Positions 19,730 to 28,086 of a DNA stretch of 48,631 nucleotides are shown here, piece after piece. Under the pieces are notes generated by a model. The model saw only the letters and a list, made by a program, of their open reading frames with translations. It had not been told where the DNA came from and ran no database searches. Within the stretch, counting starts at the first letter, position 1, and every line of letters begins with the position of its first letter. This stretch comes from Ruegeria intermedia (lineage in GTDB: Bacteria > Pseudomonadota > Alphaproteobacteria > Rhodobacterales > Rhodobacteraceae), in assembly GCF_900129345.1 (NCBI RefSeq), contig NZ_FQVK01000027.1, forward strand, positions 1-48,631, written 5' to 3'. The position numbers and the translations under genes were made by a program.

Positions 19730-20383
19730 TCAGATGCGGAAGATCGGCTGCAACAGCCGCGGGACGAGGGCGCGGAACCTGAGCGGCGCGTCGGTGGCGG
19801 CGAGGCAGATGCAGGGCGTGCCCTCATCGGCCACGGGAGTGTGCTCGAGGCTCGCATCCGCCACCTCGATGTCACCCACGCCGAAATGCCCGGTCTCGTC
19901 GTGGAACGCGCCCTGCAGCACCAGCGTCAGCTCCCGCCCCTCGTGACCATGGTCGGGCACCGCGCGGCCCGGGGGGATGTAGAGAAGCCTGAGCGAGCCG
20001 TCCTTGCCCGCGTGCAGGAGCGACTGGCGGATCCCCATGCCGAGCGAGCGCCAGCGCGGCGGGCGGCCCTTGAGCGCGGCCATGACGGGGCCGGGAAAGA
20101 TGCCTGAGGGCGCCGGCGGCTCGGGCGGTGCGGCGGCCGGGTCGTCAAGCCGCGCCATGACGCGCGCCATGAGATCGTCCGAGACCGGCTCGGGCGGCAG
20201 TGTCTCGAGCACCGCGCCGCCGGCGGCCTCATGCGCGGCGAGCCGCGCGCGGCACTCGTCGCAGAGCGAGACATGGGCGGCGACGGCCACCGAGAAGGCG
20301 TGCCCCAGCCGGCCGGCGGCATAGTCGGCCAGCATCGGCTCGGGCAGGTGGTGGGTGATGTGGTGCGTCATCGCAGGCGTCAT
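19730..20383 (-). CDS. chrR: ChrR-type zinc anti-sigma factor
   Basis: This 217-aa cytoplasmic protein binds and silences RpoE until singlet oxygen triggers its release. The N-terminal zinc anti-sigma domain has His37-Cys41-Cys44 (AAHVSLCDEC), with the expected further histidine in the His-rich stretch at residues 7-12. The C-terminal cupin-like domain has PDHGHEGRE, matching the metal-site residues described for ChrR. A start at Met5 is also possible. ATG 20383 overlaps the rpoE stop by ATGA. Confidence 0.94.
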   Translation of the reverse strand: MTPAMTHHITHHLPEPMLADYAAGRLGHAFSVAVAAHVSLCDECRARLAAHEAAGGAVLETLPPEPVSDDLMARVMARLDDPAAAPPEPPAPSGIFPGPVMAALKGRPPRWRSLGMGIRQSLLHAGKDGSLRLLYIPPGRAVPDHGHEGRELTLVLQGAFHDETGHFGVGDIEVADASLEHTPVADEGTPCICLAATDAPLRFRALVPRLLQPIFRI

Positions 20384-20943
20384 GGCTGGCGGAGATCCTT
20401 GAGTTCGTGGCGCAGGCGCTCGAGCGCGAGGCGGATGCGCGACTTGATGGTGCCGAGCGGCAGGCCGGTCGCCGCGGCGATTTCGCTGTGGGACAGCTCG
20501 CCGAGATAGGCGCGCTCGACCATCTCTCGCTGGGCCGGCGGCAGCGCCTCGAGCGCGGCGCGCAGGCGGCGGGTTTCCTGGTCAAGCGCCAGCGCGTCGG
20601 CGGCGTCAGGTTCGGGCGGCGGCGACTCGGTGAGTTCGTCGGGCACCGGGCGGCCCTCGCGGCGGAAGATGTCGATCTGGCGGTTGCGGGCGATGCGGTA
20701 GATCCAGGCCGAGGCGCTGGCGCGGGTCGGGTCGAACTGGGTGGCCTTGTGCCAGACGGCGAGCATCGCCTCCTGCACAACCTCCTCGGCCTGCGCCTCG
20801 CCCATGCCCCCGCGCCGCAGCATCGCCTTCAGCCGCGGCGCGTAATGGGCAAAGAGTGCGGCAAAGGCCTGACGGTCGCGCCCGTCGCGCACCCGGATGA
20901 GGAGCCGGGTTTCCTCGCTGATCGTATCGACCTCGCCGGTCAT
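20380..20943 (-). CDS. rpoE: RpoE, ECF sigma factor of the singlet-oxygen response
   Basis: This 187-aa group IV sigma factor has region 2 containing FAALFAHYAPRLKAML, AEEVVQEAMLAVWHKATQF and ASAWIYRIARNRQIDIFRRE, and region 4 containing ALPPAQREMVERAYLGEL, SHSEIAAATGLPLGTIKSRI and RLALERLRHEL. It directs RNA polymerase to TGATCC/TAAGA-type promoters. It is cotranscribed with its anti-sigma chrR and with phrB. A matching promoter lies about 175 nt upstream (21145-21117), so it is probably autoregulated. ATG 20943 gives the standard length. Confidence 0.96.
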   Translation of the reverse strand: MTGEVDTISEETRLLIRVRDGRDRQAFAALFAHYAPRLKAMLRRGGMGEAQAEEVVQEAMLAVWHKATQFDPTRASASAWIYRIARNRQIDIFRREGRPVPDELTESPPPEPDAADALALDQETRRLRAALEALPPAQREMVERAYLGELSHSEIAAATGLPLGTIKSRIRLALERLRHELKDLRQP

Positions 20944-21116
20944 GCCTGTCCCTCGCTGCCGCCCGTCCGCGCCCGCCTCCCGACCGCAGCGAGACGAGGC
21001 GCTCGTTCCGAGACACCGAAGCGCCTCGCCGGCCCGAAGGCAAGTCGAAGGGGGCGGGGCGGCGGGCGCGAAGGTGTCGCAGGCAGTGTCAGGTGCATGA
21101 TCGAGGGTCATGTCGG

Positions 21117-21145
21117 AGTTACGCAGACGCTGCATGGCCGGATCA
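21117..21145 (-). promoter_or_regulatory. RpoE-type promoter of rpoE-chrR-phrB
   Basis: On the minus strand TGATCC (21145-21140), an 18-nt spacer and TAACT (21121-21117) match the R. sphaeroides RpoE consensus TGATCC...TAAGA in all but the last two bases of the -10. It points toward rpoE, leaving a leader of roughly 165 nt. Confidence 0.7.
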
Positions 21146-21184
21146 CTCTCGAAGGGCAGAAAGATGCGCCGGTTGCGCTCGATC

Positions 21185-21213
21185 TGATCCGGCCGTCTGG
21201 CTGATGCGTAAGA
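21185..21213 (+). promoter_or_regulatory. RpoE-type promoter of the divergent operon
   Basis: On the plus strand TGATCC (21185-21190), an 18-nt spacer and TAAGA (21209-21213) match the RpoE consensus perfectly, 29 nt before the first ATG (21243). The first spacer bases (GGCC) and the last (GCG) are shared with the rpoE promoter, which faces away 39 nt to the left. Confidence 0.8.
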
Positions 21214-21242
21214 CGAGGTGACGATCGCGAAAGGATTTGCCC

Positions 21243-22565
21243 ATGGCCTTCGACGCCCACCCGGCAGCACCGCGCCGCATTGCCGTGATCGGCGGCGGCA
21301 TCTCCGGCCTTTACGCGGCGCGGCTTCTCGCTCCCGCCCACCAGGTCACGCTGTTCGAGGCCGCACCCCGGCTTGGCGGGCATGCGCGCACCGTCGTGGC
21401 CGGACGGACCGGTGACCGGGCCGTGGATACGGGCTTCATCGTCTTCAACCATGCCAACTACCCCCATCTCGGCCGGCTTTTCGACGATCTCGACGTGCCG
21501 GTTCAGAAGAGCGACATGAGCTTCGGCGCCTCGCTTGCCGATGGGCGGATCGAATACGCCCTGCGCTCGCCCGGCGCGCTGCTCGCCCAGCCGCGCAACG
21601 CGCTTCGCCCCGCCTTCTGGGGCATGATCCGCGACATCCTGCGCTTCAACGCGCGCGCGCCCGAGGCGGCAACCGACGACATGACGCTCTCCGATCTGGT
21701 GGCGCATCTGCGGCTGGGGCGCTGGTTCGAGCACCATTACCTGCGGCCGATGTGCGCGGCGATCTGGTCCACGCCGGCGGTGCGGATCGGCGACTTTCCC
21801 GCTCGCGCCATGGTGCGCTTCTTCCTCAATCACGGTCTGATGTCGGCCCGCGGCCAGCACCAGTGGTGGACGGTGAGGGGCGGCTCCATCGCCTATGTCG
21901 AGCGCCTCGCCGCCGACCTGAAGCGCCGCGGCGTGGCCTTGCGCACCGGCACGCCGGTCGCGCATGTCCGCCGCGAGGGCGGAAGTGTAACGCTCGGCCT
22001 GCCTGGCGGAGCGCCCGAACGCTTCGACGAGGTGGTGTTTGCCTGTCATGCCGATGTCGCCCTGCGGCTTCTGTCCGATGCCACGGCGCAGGAGCGCACC
22101 GCGCTCTCGGCGATCCGCTTTCAGGACAACCGCGCCGTGCTGCATGCCGATGCCGCGCTGATGCCGCGCCGGCGCAAGGCGTGGTCGGCATGGAACTATG
22201 TCTCAAGCCGCGAGGCAGGCGTAAAGGGCGTTGGCGTGACCTACTGGATGAACCGCCTTCAGAACATCCCCGAGATCGATCCGCTCTTCGTCACCCTCAA
22301 CCCGCCGCGCAGGCTGCGCGAGGAGCGCATCTACGACGAGACCGTCTTCCGCCACCCGGTCTTCGATCGCGCCGCGCTTGCCGCGCAGGCGCGCATCGCG
22401 GCGATGCAGGGCGCGAGCAACACCTGGTTCGCGGGCGCATGGCTGCGCCACGGCTTTCACGAGGACGGCTGCGCAAGTGCCGCGCGGGTCGCGCGCGGGC
22501 TCGATGCCAAGGCCCGCAGGCTCGGCGCTGGTGCAGGGCGCGCCGAAGGGATGCTGCCGGCATGA
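21243..22565 (+). CDS. FAD-dependent amine-oxidase-like oxidoreductase (RpoE operon)
   Basis: This 440-aa flavoprotein has an N-terminal Rossmann dinucleotide motif IAVIGGGISGLYAARLL and the FAD-family segment LFEAAPRLGGHARTV, then DTGFIVFNHANYPHL; the C-terminus has NTWFAGAWLRHGFHEDG, which closes the FAD site. Homologues sit beside DUF1365 and cfa genes in many bacteria and in the R. sphaeroides RpoE-dependent cluster. The group is thought to act on unsaturated lipid acyl chains, but the reaction of this member is inferred. ATG 21243 is preceded by AAAGGA; the promoter at 21185 serves it directly. It overlaps DUF1365 by ATGA. Confidence 0.9.
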   Translation: MAFDAHPAAPRRIAVIGGGISGLYAARLLAPAHQVTLFEAAPRLGGHARTVVAGRTGDRAVDTGFIVFNHANYPHLGRLFDDLDVPVQKSDMSFGASLADGRIEYALRSPGALLAQPRNALRPAFWGMIRDILRFNARAPEAATDDMTLSDLVAHLRLGRWFEHHYLRPMCAAIWSTPAVRIGDFPARAMVRFFLNHGLMSARGQHQWWTVRGGSIAYVERLAADLKRRGVALRTGTPVAHVRREGGSVTLGLPGGAPERFDEVVFACHADVALRLLSDATAQERTALSAIRFQDNRAVLHADAALMPRRRKAWSAWNYVSSREAGVKGVGVTYWMNRLQNIPEIDPLFVTLNPPRRLREERIYDETVFRHPVFDRAALAAQARIAAMQGASNTWFAGAWLRHGFHEDGCASAARVARGLDAKARRLGAGAGRAEGMLPA

Positions 22566-23344
22566 GCGCGCTCCCTGCCATGCCGCTGCGCCTTGCCGGG
22601 CGTACCACCCACCGCCGCCGCGGGCCGGTGAGCCACAGCCTGTCGCACCGGGTGGAGATGGTGCTGATCGACCCCGAGGCCAACGCCGAGGCCGAACCCG
22701 AGGCTGGCGCGCCACTGCCCTGGCCGCTGCGCCGGCGGTTCGGCCTGCTGGCGGTGCGCAGTGTCGACCACGGCGGCCCACCCGGGCGCGGACGGGGTGC
22801 GCCTTGGGCGCGCGAGGTGCTGGGCCGCCGCGGCATCCGGCCCGACCGGCTGGGGCTTCTGACGACCCCGCGCTTTCTGTGGTGGAGCTTCAACCCGGTG
22901 AGCTTCTGGCTGGCGTGGAAGGGCGGCGCGCTGGTGGCCGTGATCGCCGAGGTCACCAATATCTGGGGCGACCGCCATTCCTATCTCTGCCATCACCCCG
23001 ACGGGCGGCCGATCGCCCCGGAGGACACGCTGACAGCGGCCAAGATCTTTCACGTCTCGCCGTTTCAGGACGTGGCCGGCGACTATGCCTTCCGCTTCGA
23101 CATCCGCCCCGAGGCGCTCGACATACGCATCCTGCACCGCAACGGCGCAGAGGGCGTGGCCGCGAGACTCACCGGCCCGCTGATCCCTCTCGCCCGGCGC
23201 GCGGCCTTCGCCTTGCTTCTGCGCCATCCGCTGGGGCCGTTGCGCACGCTCGCCCTCATCCACTGGCATGCCGCCCGCCTTGCGCTCAAGGGCGCGCGCT
23301 GGCGCGACCGCCCCGCTCCCCCGACCCAGGAGACCAGCCCATGA
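22562..23344 (+). CDS. DUF1365 domain protein
   Basis: This 260-aa protein has the family pattern: an N-terminal segment with HSLSHRVEMVLID, then PRFLWWSFNPVSFWLAW, EVTNIWGDRHSYLC, KIFHVSPFQDVAGDYAFRF and a C-terminal HWHAARLALKGARW. DUF1365 proteins nearly always neighbour an amine-oxidase-like flavoprotein and a cyclopropane-synthase-type methyltransferase, as here, and are linked to fatty-acyl modification; the chemistry of DUF1365 itself is not settled. The ATGA overlaps on both sides indicate strict co-expression. Confidence 0.93.
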   Translation: MSALPAMPLRLAGRTTHRRRGPVSHSLSHRVEMVLIDPEANAEAEPEAGAPLPWPLRRRFGLLAVRSVDHGGPPGRGRGAPWAREVLGRRGIRPDRLGLLTTPRFLWWSFNPVSFWLAWKGGALVAVIAEVTNIWGDRHSYLCHHPDGRPIAPEDTLTAAKIFHVSPFQDVAGDYAFRFDIRPEALDIRILHRNGAEGVAARLTGPLIPLARRAAFALLLRHPLGPLRTLALIHWHAARLALKGARWRDRPAPPTQETSP

Positions 23345-24543
23345 CCGACACCTTTGCCAACCCGGCGGCCGCGCCGTCGCGCCCTGCGATCCTGCGCCGC
23401 TCGGTGCGCTCCGCCTTTCTCGATGCCTGCGCCTCCATCCGCCAAGGCAGCCTGCGGCTGACCACCCCCGAAGGCGCGGTGCATCACTTCGGGCGCGGCG
23501 AGCCGCAGGCCGAGCTGATCTTGCGCGACTGGTCCGCCGTCACGGCGATGCGCGCCCGTGGCGATGTGGGTTTCGGCGAGGCCTATGTGGCCGGGCTCTG
23601 GGACAGCCCCGACATCGAGGCGGTCTGCGCGCTCGCACTTCTCAATCTTGACGAGCTGGGCGGGTTCGACCGCCCGCGGCCGCTCATGCGCCTGGCGCTG
23701 CGCGCGGTCGACCGGCTCCTGCGCGCGAATTCGAAGGCGGGAGCGGCGCGCAACATCCGCGCCCATTACGATGTGGGCAACGAGTTCTACCGCCAGTGGC
23801 TCGATATGGGGATGCACTACTCCTCGGCGCTCTATGCCGGCGGCGAAACCTCGCTCGAAGCTGCGCAGCTGGCCAAATGCGACCGAATCCTCGAGAAGCT
23901 CGGCCCCGCGACGGGGAGCCTTCTGGAGATCGGTTGCGGCTGGGGCGGCTTCGCCGAGCGCGCCGCCGAGCGCGGCCATCGGGTGACCGGCATCACCATC
24001 TCGCCCAGCCAGAAGGCCCATGCCGACGCCCGCCTCGACGGGCGCGCCGAGATCCGCCTGCAGGATTACCGCGACGTGTCCGGGCAGTTCGACAACATCG
24101 TGTCGATCGAAATGATCGAGGCGGTGGGCGAGCGCTACTGGCCCACCTACTTCGGCACGCTCAAGGCGCGGCTGAAACCCGGCGGGCGGGCAGTAATCCA
24201 GGCGATTACCGTGCCCGATGCCACCTTCGACATCTACCGCCGCGGCACCGATTTCATCCGCCATCACACCTTCCCCGGGGGGATGCTGCTGTGCGACGCG
24301 GTGATCGCGCTCGAGGCGCTCCGGGCGGGGCTGAAGGTTGTGGACCGCTTCACCTTTGGTGCGGATTATTCCCGCACCCTGCGCGAATGGAACGCCCGCA
24401 TGCAGGCCCGCGCCGGCCGGCTCGCCGACTACGGCTTCGACGCCACCGCGCTCAGGACCTGGCGCTATTACCTCAATGCCTGCGCCGCCGCCTTCGCCAC
24501 TGGGCAGACGGATGTGGTGCAGGTGGTGCTCGAGCATGGCTGA
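23341..24543 (+). CDS. cfa: Cyclopropane-fatty-acyl-phospholipid synthase family methyltransferase
   Basis: This 400-aa SAM-dependent enzyme of the CFA synthase family has SAM motif I LEIGCGWGGFAERAAERGH, the upstream IRAHYDVGNEFYRQWLD signature, VSIEMIEAVGERYWPTYF, and a C-terminal TFGADYSRTLREWN. It is expected to transfer a methyl(ene) group to unsaturated phospholipid acyl chains at the inner membrane. In R. sphaeroides a CfaA of this type belongs to the RpoE regulon and works with the neighbouring genes on furan or cyclopropane-type fatty acids. It starts on an ATGA overlap with DUF1365 and its 3' end overlaps the MFS gene by 8 nt. Confidence 0.93.
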   Translation: MTDTFANPAAAPSRPAILRRSVRSAFLDACASIRQGSLRLTTPEGAVHHFGRGEPQAELILRDWSAVTAMRARGDVGFGEAYVAGLWDSPDIEAVCALALLNLDELGGFDRPRPLMRLALRAVDRLLRANSKAGAARNIRAHYDVGNEFYRQWLDMGMHYSSALYAGGETSLEAAQLAKCDRILEKLGPATGSLLEIGCGWGGFAERAAERGHRVTGITISPSQKAHADARLDGRAEIRLQDYRDVSGQFDNIVSIEMIEAVGERYWPTYFGTLKARLKPGGRAVIQAITVPDATFDIYRRGTDFIRHHTFPGGMLLCDAVIALEALRAGLKVVDRFTFGADYSRTLREWNARMQARAGRLADYGFDATALRTWRYYLNACAAAFATGQTDVVQVVLEHG

Positions 24544-25783
24544 GGCGGCCGCCCTTTCGCTCGCGCCCACTGACGCGCGCTGGCGCGTGGCGCTGATGGC
24601 GGGGCTTCTGGCCTCGGCCGGGCTGCCGCTTTACGTGCATCTGCCGCGCTTTGTGGCCGCGCTGGGGCTGCCGCTGGCCTCGGTCGGCGGTATCTTGCTG
24701 GCGCTCCGCGTGCTCGATTTCGTGCAGGATCCGCTTCTCGGGCGGCTGGTGGACCGGATGCGCTCGCGCGCCGGAGGGCTCGCGGCGCTGGCGCTCCTCA
24801 GCCTTGGCGGCGGCTTTGCGGCGGTGTTCGCCGCACAGCCGGGGCTGTGGCTCATGGCAACGGGGCTCGTGGTGCTGTTCACCGCCTACAGCCTGGGCAC
24901 GATCCTGCTCTATGCGCTGTCGGTCGAGATCGCTGCAAGCCGCGAGGCCGGCCCGCATCTGAACCTCGCCGCCTGGCGGGAGAGCGGTGCGCTTGTGGGT
25001 GTGCTCGTCGCCTCGGTTCTGCCCGCGTTTCTCGCCGCCGGGATCGGGCTGCGCGCCGGCTATGCCGCCTTTGGTATCGTGATGGCCCTCGCGCCCCTTG
25101 TGGTCTGGTGGGCGGCGCGGCCGCTCTGGGCGGGCATCGCGCCGCGCGCCGCCGCGCCGCCTGCGCTGCGCCCGCTAATCGCCGCGGGCGGCGGCTGGCT
25201 GCTGGCGCTGGCGCTGCTGAACGTGCTTCCAGTCGCGGTGACGGCGACGCTGTTTCTGTTCTTCGTCGAGGATCATCTGCGGCTTGGCCCGCTTGCCGGC
25301 GCCTATCTCGCCGGGTTCTTCCTTGCCGCCGCCGTGGCCGCTCCGGGCTGGGCGGCGCTTGCGCGCCGGTTCGGCACGCGCCCGGTGCTGGCGGCGGCGA
25401 TGCTCCTGGCCATCGCCGCCTTCGGCTGGGCGGCGGTGCTGCCCGCGGGTGCCGCCTGGCGCTTTGGCGCGGTGACACTCGGCTCGGGCGCGGCGGTGGG
25501 GGCAGAGCTGGTGCTTCTGCCTGCGCTCTTTGCCGCGCTTCTGGCCCGCCATGACCTGCCCGAGGGGCTTGCCTTTGGTCTGTGGTCCTTCGCGGGCAAG
25601 CTGGCGCTCGCGCTTGCCGCCGCGCTGGTGCTGCCGGTGCTGTCGCTCGCCGGCTATGTGCCCGGCACCGCGCCGGACCCGGCCGCCGCCCGGGCGCTGG
25701 TGCTCGGCTATGCGGTCCTTCCCTGCCTTCTTAAACTCCTCGCGCTTGGCCTTCTGCTGGCGCTGCCCCGAAAGGTCTTCTGA
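24536..25783 (+). CDS. MFS transporter (glycoside-pentoside-hexuronide-like)
   Basis: This 415-aa inner-membrane carrier has about twelve hydrophobic segments. The N-terminal loop RVLDFVQDPLLGRLVDRMRS matches the Asp-rich loop of the GPH/MFS_2 group. The central loop at ALARRFGTRPVLAA is the second MFS signature region. Its place in the RpoE lipid-modification operon, between cfa and DUF3833, suggests it moves a lipid-related molecule or precursor, though this is inference. The start at ATG 24536 lies inside the end of cfa. Confidence 0.88.
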   Translation: MAEAAALSLAPTDARWRVALMAGLLASAGLPLYVHLPRFVAALGLPLASVGGILLALRVLDFVQDPLLGRLVDRMRSRAGGLAALALLSLGGGFAAVFAAQPGLWLMATGLVVLFTAYSLGTILLYALSVEIAASREAGPHLNLAAWRESGALVGVLVASVLPAFLAAGIGLRAGYAAFGIVMALAPLVVWWAARPLWAGIAPRAAAPPALRPLIAAGGGWLLALALLNVLPVAVTATLFLFFVEDHLRLGPLAGAYLAGFFLAAAVAAPGWAALARRFGTRPVLAAAMLLAIAAFGWAAVLPAGAAWRFGAVTLGSGAAVGAELVLLPALFAALLARHDLPEGLAFGLWSFAGKLALALAAALVLPVLSLAGYVPGTAPDPAAARALVLGYAVLPCLLKLLALGLLLALPRKVF

Positions 25784-26346
25784 TGCTCAAGCTCTTCGCG
25801 ACCCTTTTCGTGCTGCTCGCGCTCGGGCTTGCCGCCCAGCGGCTCTTCTTCAGCTTCGCCGCGCAGTCGCCCGCCCGTTATGCCGGCACCGAACCGGCCT
25901 TCGACCTGCGCACCCATCTCGGTGGCATGATGATCTCGGAAGGCGTGATCTTCGGGCCCACGGGCGCGGTGACAAGTCGCTTCGTGGCCGAGATGAACGG
26001 CGCGTGGGAGGGCGCGACCGGCCGGCTTTCGGAAAGCTTCCGCTACGCCTCGGGCATGACGCAGGAGCGCGCCTGGACCATCACGGTGCATGAGGGCGGC
26101 CGCTTCACCGCCACCGCGCCCGACATCATGGGTCAGGCAGAGGGCGTGGTCTCGGGGGCGACCGCGCGGCTCACCTACCGGCTGCGCCTTCCGCAAGCGG
26201 CCGGCGGGCATGTGCTCGACGTGGTGGACTGGATGTATCTCGCCCCCGACGGGGTGATCCTCAACCGCTCGCAGATGCGCAAGTTCGGGGTCAAGGTGGC
26301 CGAGCTCGTGGCCACCATCCGCCCCGCGGCGGAGCGCGGGCAATGA
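25783..26346 (+). CDS. DUF3833 family exported/lipoprotein-like protein
   Basis: This 187-aa protein has an N-terminal hydrophobic stretch (LKLFATLFVLLALGLAA) that could be a membrane anchor or signal peptide without a clear lipobox. The rest resembles DUF3833: GVIFGPTGAVTSRFVAEMNG, GRLSESFRYASGMTQ and VVDWMYLAPDGVILNRSQM. The domain is lipocalin-like and commonly follows an MFS gene in cfa/DUF1365 clusters. Start and stop overlap the neighbouring genes (TGATG and ATGA). A role in handling modified lipid in the envelope is inference. Confidence 0.88.
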   Translation: MLKLFATLFVLLALGLAAQRLFFSFAAQSPARYAGTEPAFDLRTHLGGMMISEGVIFGPTGAVTSRFVAEMNGAWEGATGRLSESFRYASGMTQERAWTITVHEGGRFTATAPDIMGQAEGVVSGATARLTYRLRLPQAAGGHVLDVVDWMYLAPDGVILNRSQMRKFGVKVAELVATIRPAAERGQ

Positions 26347-27107
26347 GCGGCTTCACCGGCCAGCGCTGGTGGATCGTGGGCGCAAGCGCCGGCCTCGGGC
26401 GCGAGCTTGCGCGCCTGATGGCCCGCGAGGGGGCTGAGGTGATCGCCTCGGCCCGCTCCCGAGAAGCACTCGAGACGCTGGCGGCGGAAGAGCCGCGCAT
26501 GACCGCGCAGCCGCTGGATGTGACGGATTCGGAATCCGTCGCGCAGGTGGCCGAGGCGGTGGGCCTGCCCAACGGGGTGATCTATGCCGCCGGCGCCTAT
26601 GAGCCGATGAGCGCGCGCGCCTGGCGGCCGGGCGTGGCCGAGGCGATCGCGGAGGTCAACTTCACCGGCGCGCTCACGGTGCTGTCGCATGTGGTGCCCG
26701 GCATGGCCGCGCGCGGGGCGGGCCGGGTGGTGCTGATCGGCTCGCTTGCGGGCTTTCGCGGCCTGCCTGGTGCCATCGGCTATGGCGCGTCCAAGGCCGC
26801 GCTGATGCATCTGGCCGAGAACCTGCGCGCCGATCTTGCCGGATCGGGCTTGGTGGTGCAGCGCGTCAACCCCGGCTTCATCCGCACCCGGCTGACGGCG
26901 AAGAACAGCTTTGCCATGCCCCAGATCATGGAACCGGAAGACGCCGCCCGCCGCACCCTGGCGGCGATCCGCTCGGGGCGGTTCTCGACGAGCTTCCCCG
27001 CGCCGTTTGCCTGGGCTTTCACGCTCGGGCGCTTCCTGCCGCTGCCGCTCTTTCACGCCCTCTTTCGCGGCAGCGGCGCGAAATCTTCACAGGAGGACCG
27101 GACATGA
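26343..27107 (+). CDS. Short-chain dehydrogenase/reductase (RpoE operon)
   Basis: This 254-aa SDR has a cofactor-binding start WIVGASAGLGRELARL, a GVIYAAGAYEP (NNAG-equivalent) segment, catalytic Ser in IGSLAG, and YGASKAALMHLAENL giving Tyr-x-x-x-Lys. The C-terminus has PEDAARRTLAAI and a hydrophobic tail. It presumably oxidises or reduces an alcohol/ketone, perhaps an acyl-derived intermediate, given the lipid genes around it. ATGA overlaps on both sides. Confidence 0.9.
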   Translation: MSGFTGQRWWIVGASAGLGRELARLMAREGAEVIASARSREALETLAAEEPRMTAQPLDVTDSESVAQVAEAVGLPNGVIYAAGAYEPMSARAWRPGVAEAIAEVNFTGALTVLSHVVPGMAARGAGRVVLIGSLAGFRGLPGAIGYGASKAALMHLAENLRADLAGSGLVVQRVNPGFIRTRLTAKNSFAMPQIMEPEDAARRTLAAIRSGRFSTSFPAPFAWAFTLGRFLPLPLFHALFRGSGAKSSQEDRT

Positions 27108-27661
27108 CCAACCGTCGCACCATGCTTCAACTGATCGCCGGGGCCGGCGCGATTGCGCTGGTGCCAGCCACCGCCCGGGCGCAGACCGCCTGGGACTTCA
27201 CCTTCGAGGCGCTCGAGGGCGGCGCGATGCCGCTGTCGCAATGGCGCGGCAAGGTGCTGCTCGTCGTCAACACCGCGTCGTTCTGCGGCTTCACGCCGCA
27301 ATACCGCGACCTCGTCCAGGTCTGGCAGGACTATCGCGACCGCGGGCTGGTGGTGATCGGCGCGCCCTCGACCGACTTCCGGCAGGAATATGACGAGGCG
27401 GGCAAGATCAAGGACTTCTGCGAGCTGACCTATGGCGTCGATTTTCCGATGACGGCGCCGGTGCATGTGGTGGGCGCGGCGGCGCACCCCTTCTTCAAAT
27501 GGGCTGCGGCCGAGTCCGGCCAGCGCGTGCGCTGGAACTTCAACAAGTATCTCATCGGCCGCGACGGGCGCATCATCACCTGGATGCCGAGCACGCTCAA
27601 GCCCACCGCGCGCAAGGCCCGCGCCGCGATCGAGGCGGCGCTGGCCGCGCCCGCGGCATGA
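27104..27661 (+). CDS. Exported glutathione-peroxidase-like protein
   Basis: This 185-aa protein has an N-terminal export signal with a twin-arginine-like NRRTMLQ motif and hydrophobic core ending around ATARAQT. The mature part is a GPx/thioredoxin-fold peroxidase: VLLVVNTASFCGFTPQY (peroxidatic Cys), then STDFRQEY and WNFNKYLIGRDG. The usual Gln-bearing FPCNQF loop is altered to VIGAPSTDF. It probably reduces peroxides, plausibly lipid hydroperoxides, in the periplasm. The co-operon SDR overlaps it by ATGA, and singlet oxygen generates exactly such peroxides. Confidence 0.9.
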   Translation: MTNRRTMLQLIAGAGAIALVPATARAQTAWDFTFEALEGGAMPLSQWRGKVLLVVNTASFCGFTPQYRDLVQVWQDYRDRGLVVIGAPSTDFRQEYDEAGKIKDFCELTYGVDFPMTAPVHVVGAAAHPFFKWAAAESGQRVRWNFNKYLIGRDGRIITWMPSTLKPTARKARAAIEAALAAPAA

Positions 27662-28083
27662 GCACGGCCCGCGCTGCGGCGGCGCTCGGCACGGCGGGGC
27701 TCGTTCCCTTCTGGGGCCTTGCGGCTCTGGCCCATCTCGCGCCGGGTATAGGCCTGGCCTACGTGGCGCTTCAGGCCGAGCTGACCTGGGGCGCGGTCAT
27801 TCTCGCCTTCATGGCCGGCGCCCGCTGGGCGATGGTGCTGGCCGCCGGCGGCGGCGCGCTGCGGCAGGCGGGCTTCGCACTCCTCGCCCTGCCGGCCCTG
27901 GCCGCGCCCTTCCTGCCGCCCCTGTCCGGGCTTGCCCTTCTGGCTGCGGCCTTCGCCGGCTTGCTCGCGGCCGAACGCACCGCGACGGCGCGCACCGAGG
28001 CACCCGCCTGGTATCCGCGCCTGCGCCTCTGGCTGACGGCGGGCGCGATCGCCGCGCTTGCCCTTGCCGCGCTCGCGGTTTGA
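27658..28083 (+). CDS. DUF3429 family membrane protein
   Basis: This 141-aa hydrophobic protein has about four to five transmembrane segments (GLVPFWGLAALAHLAPG, LTWGAVILAFMAGARWAM, a central Ala/Leu-rich pair and a C-terminal helix). WGAVILAFMAGARWA fits the DUF3429 family. Function unknown. It is the last gene of the RpoE operon; its stop is 3 nt from the convergent Fe-S photolyase gene. Confidence 0.8.
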   Translation: MSTARAAAALGTAGLVPFWGLAALAHLAPGIGLAYVALQAELTWGAVILAFMAGARWAMVLAAGGGALRQAGFALLALPALAAPFLPPLSGLALLAAAFAGLLAAERTATARTEAPAWYPRLRLWLTAGAIAALALAALAV

Positions 28084-28086
28084 CGG

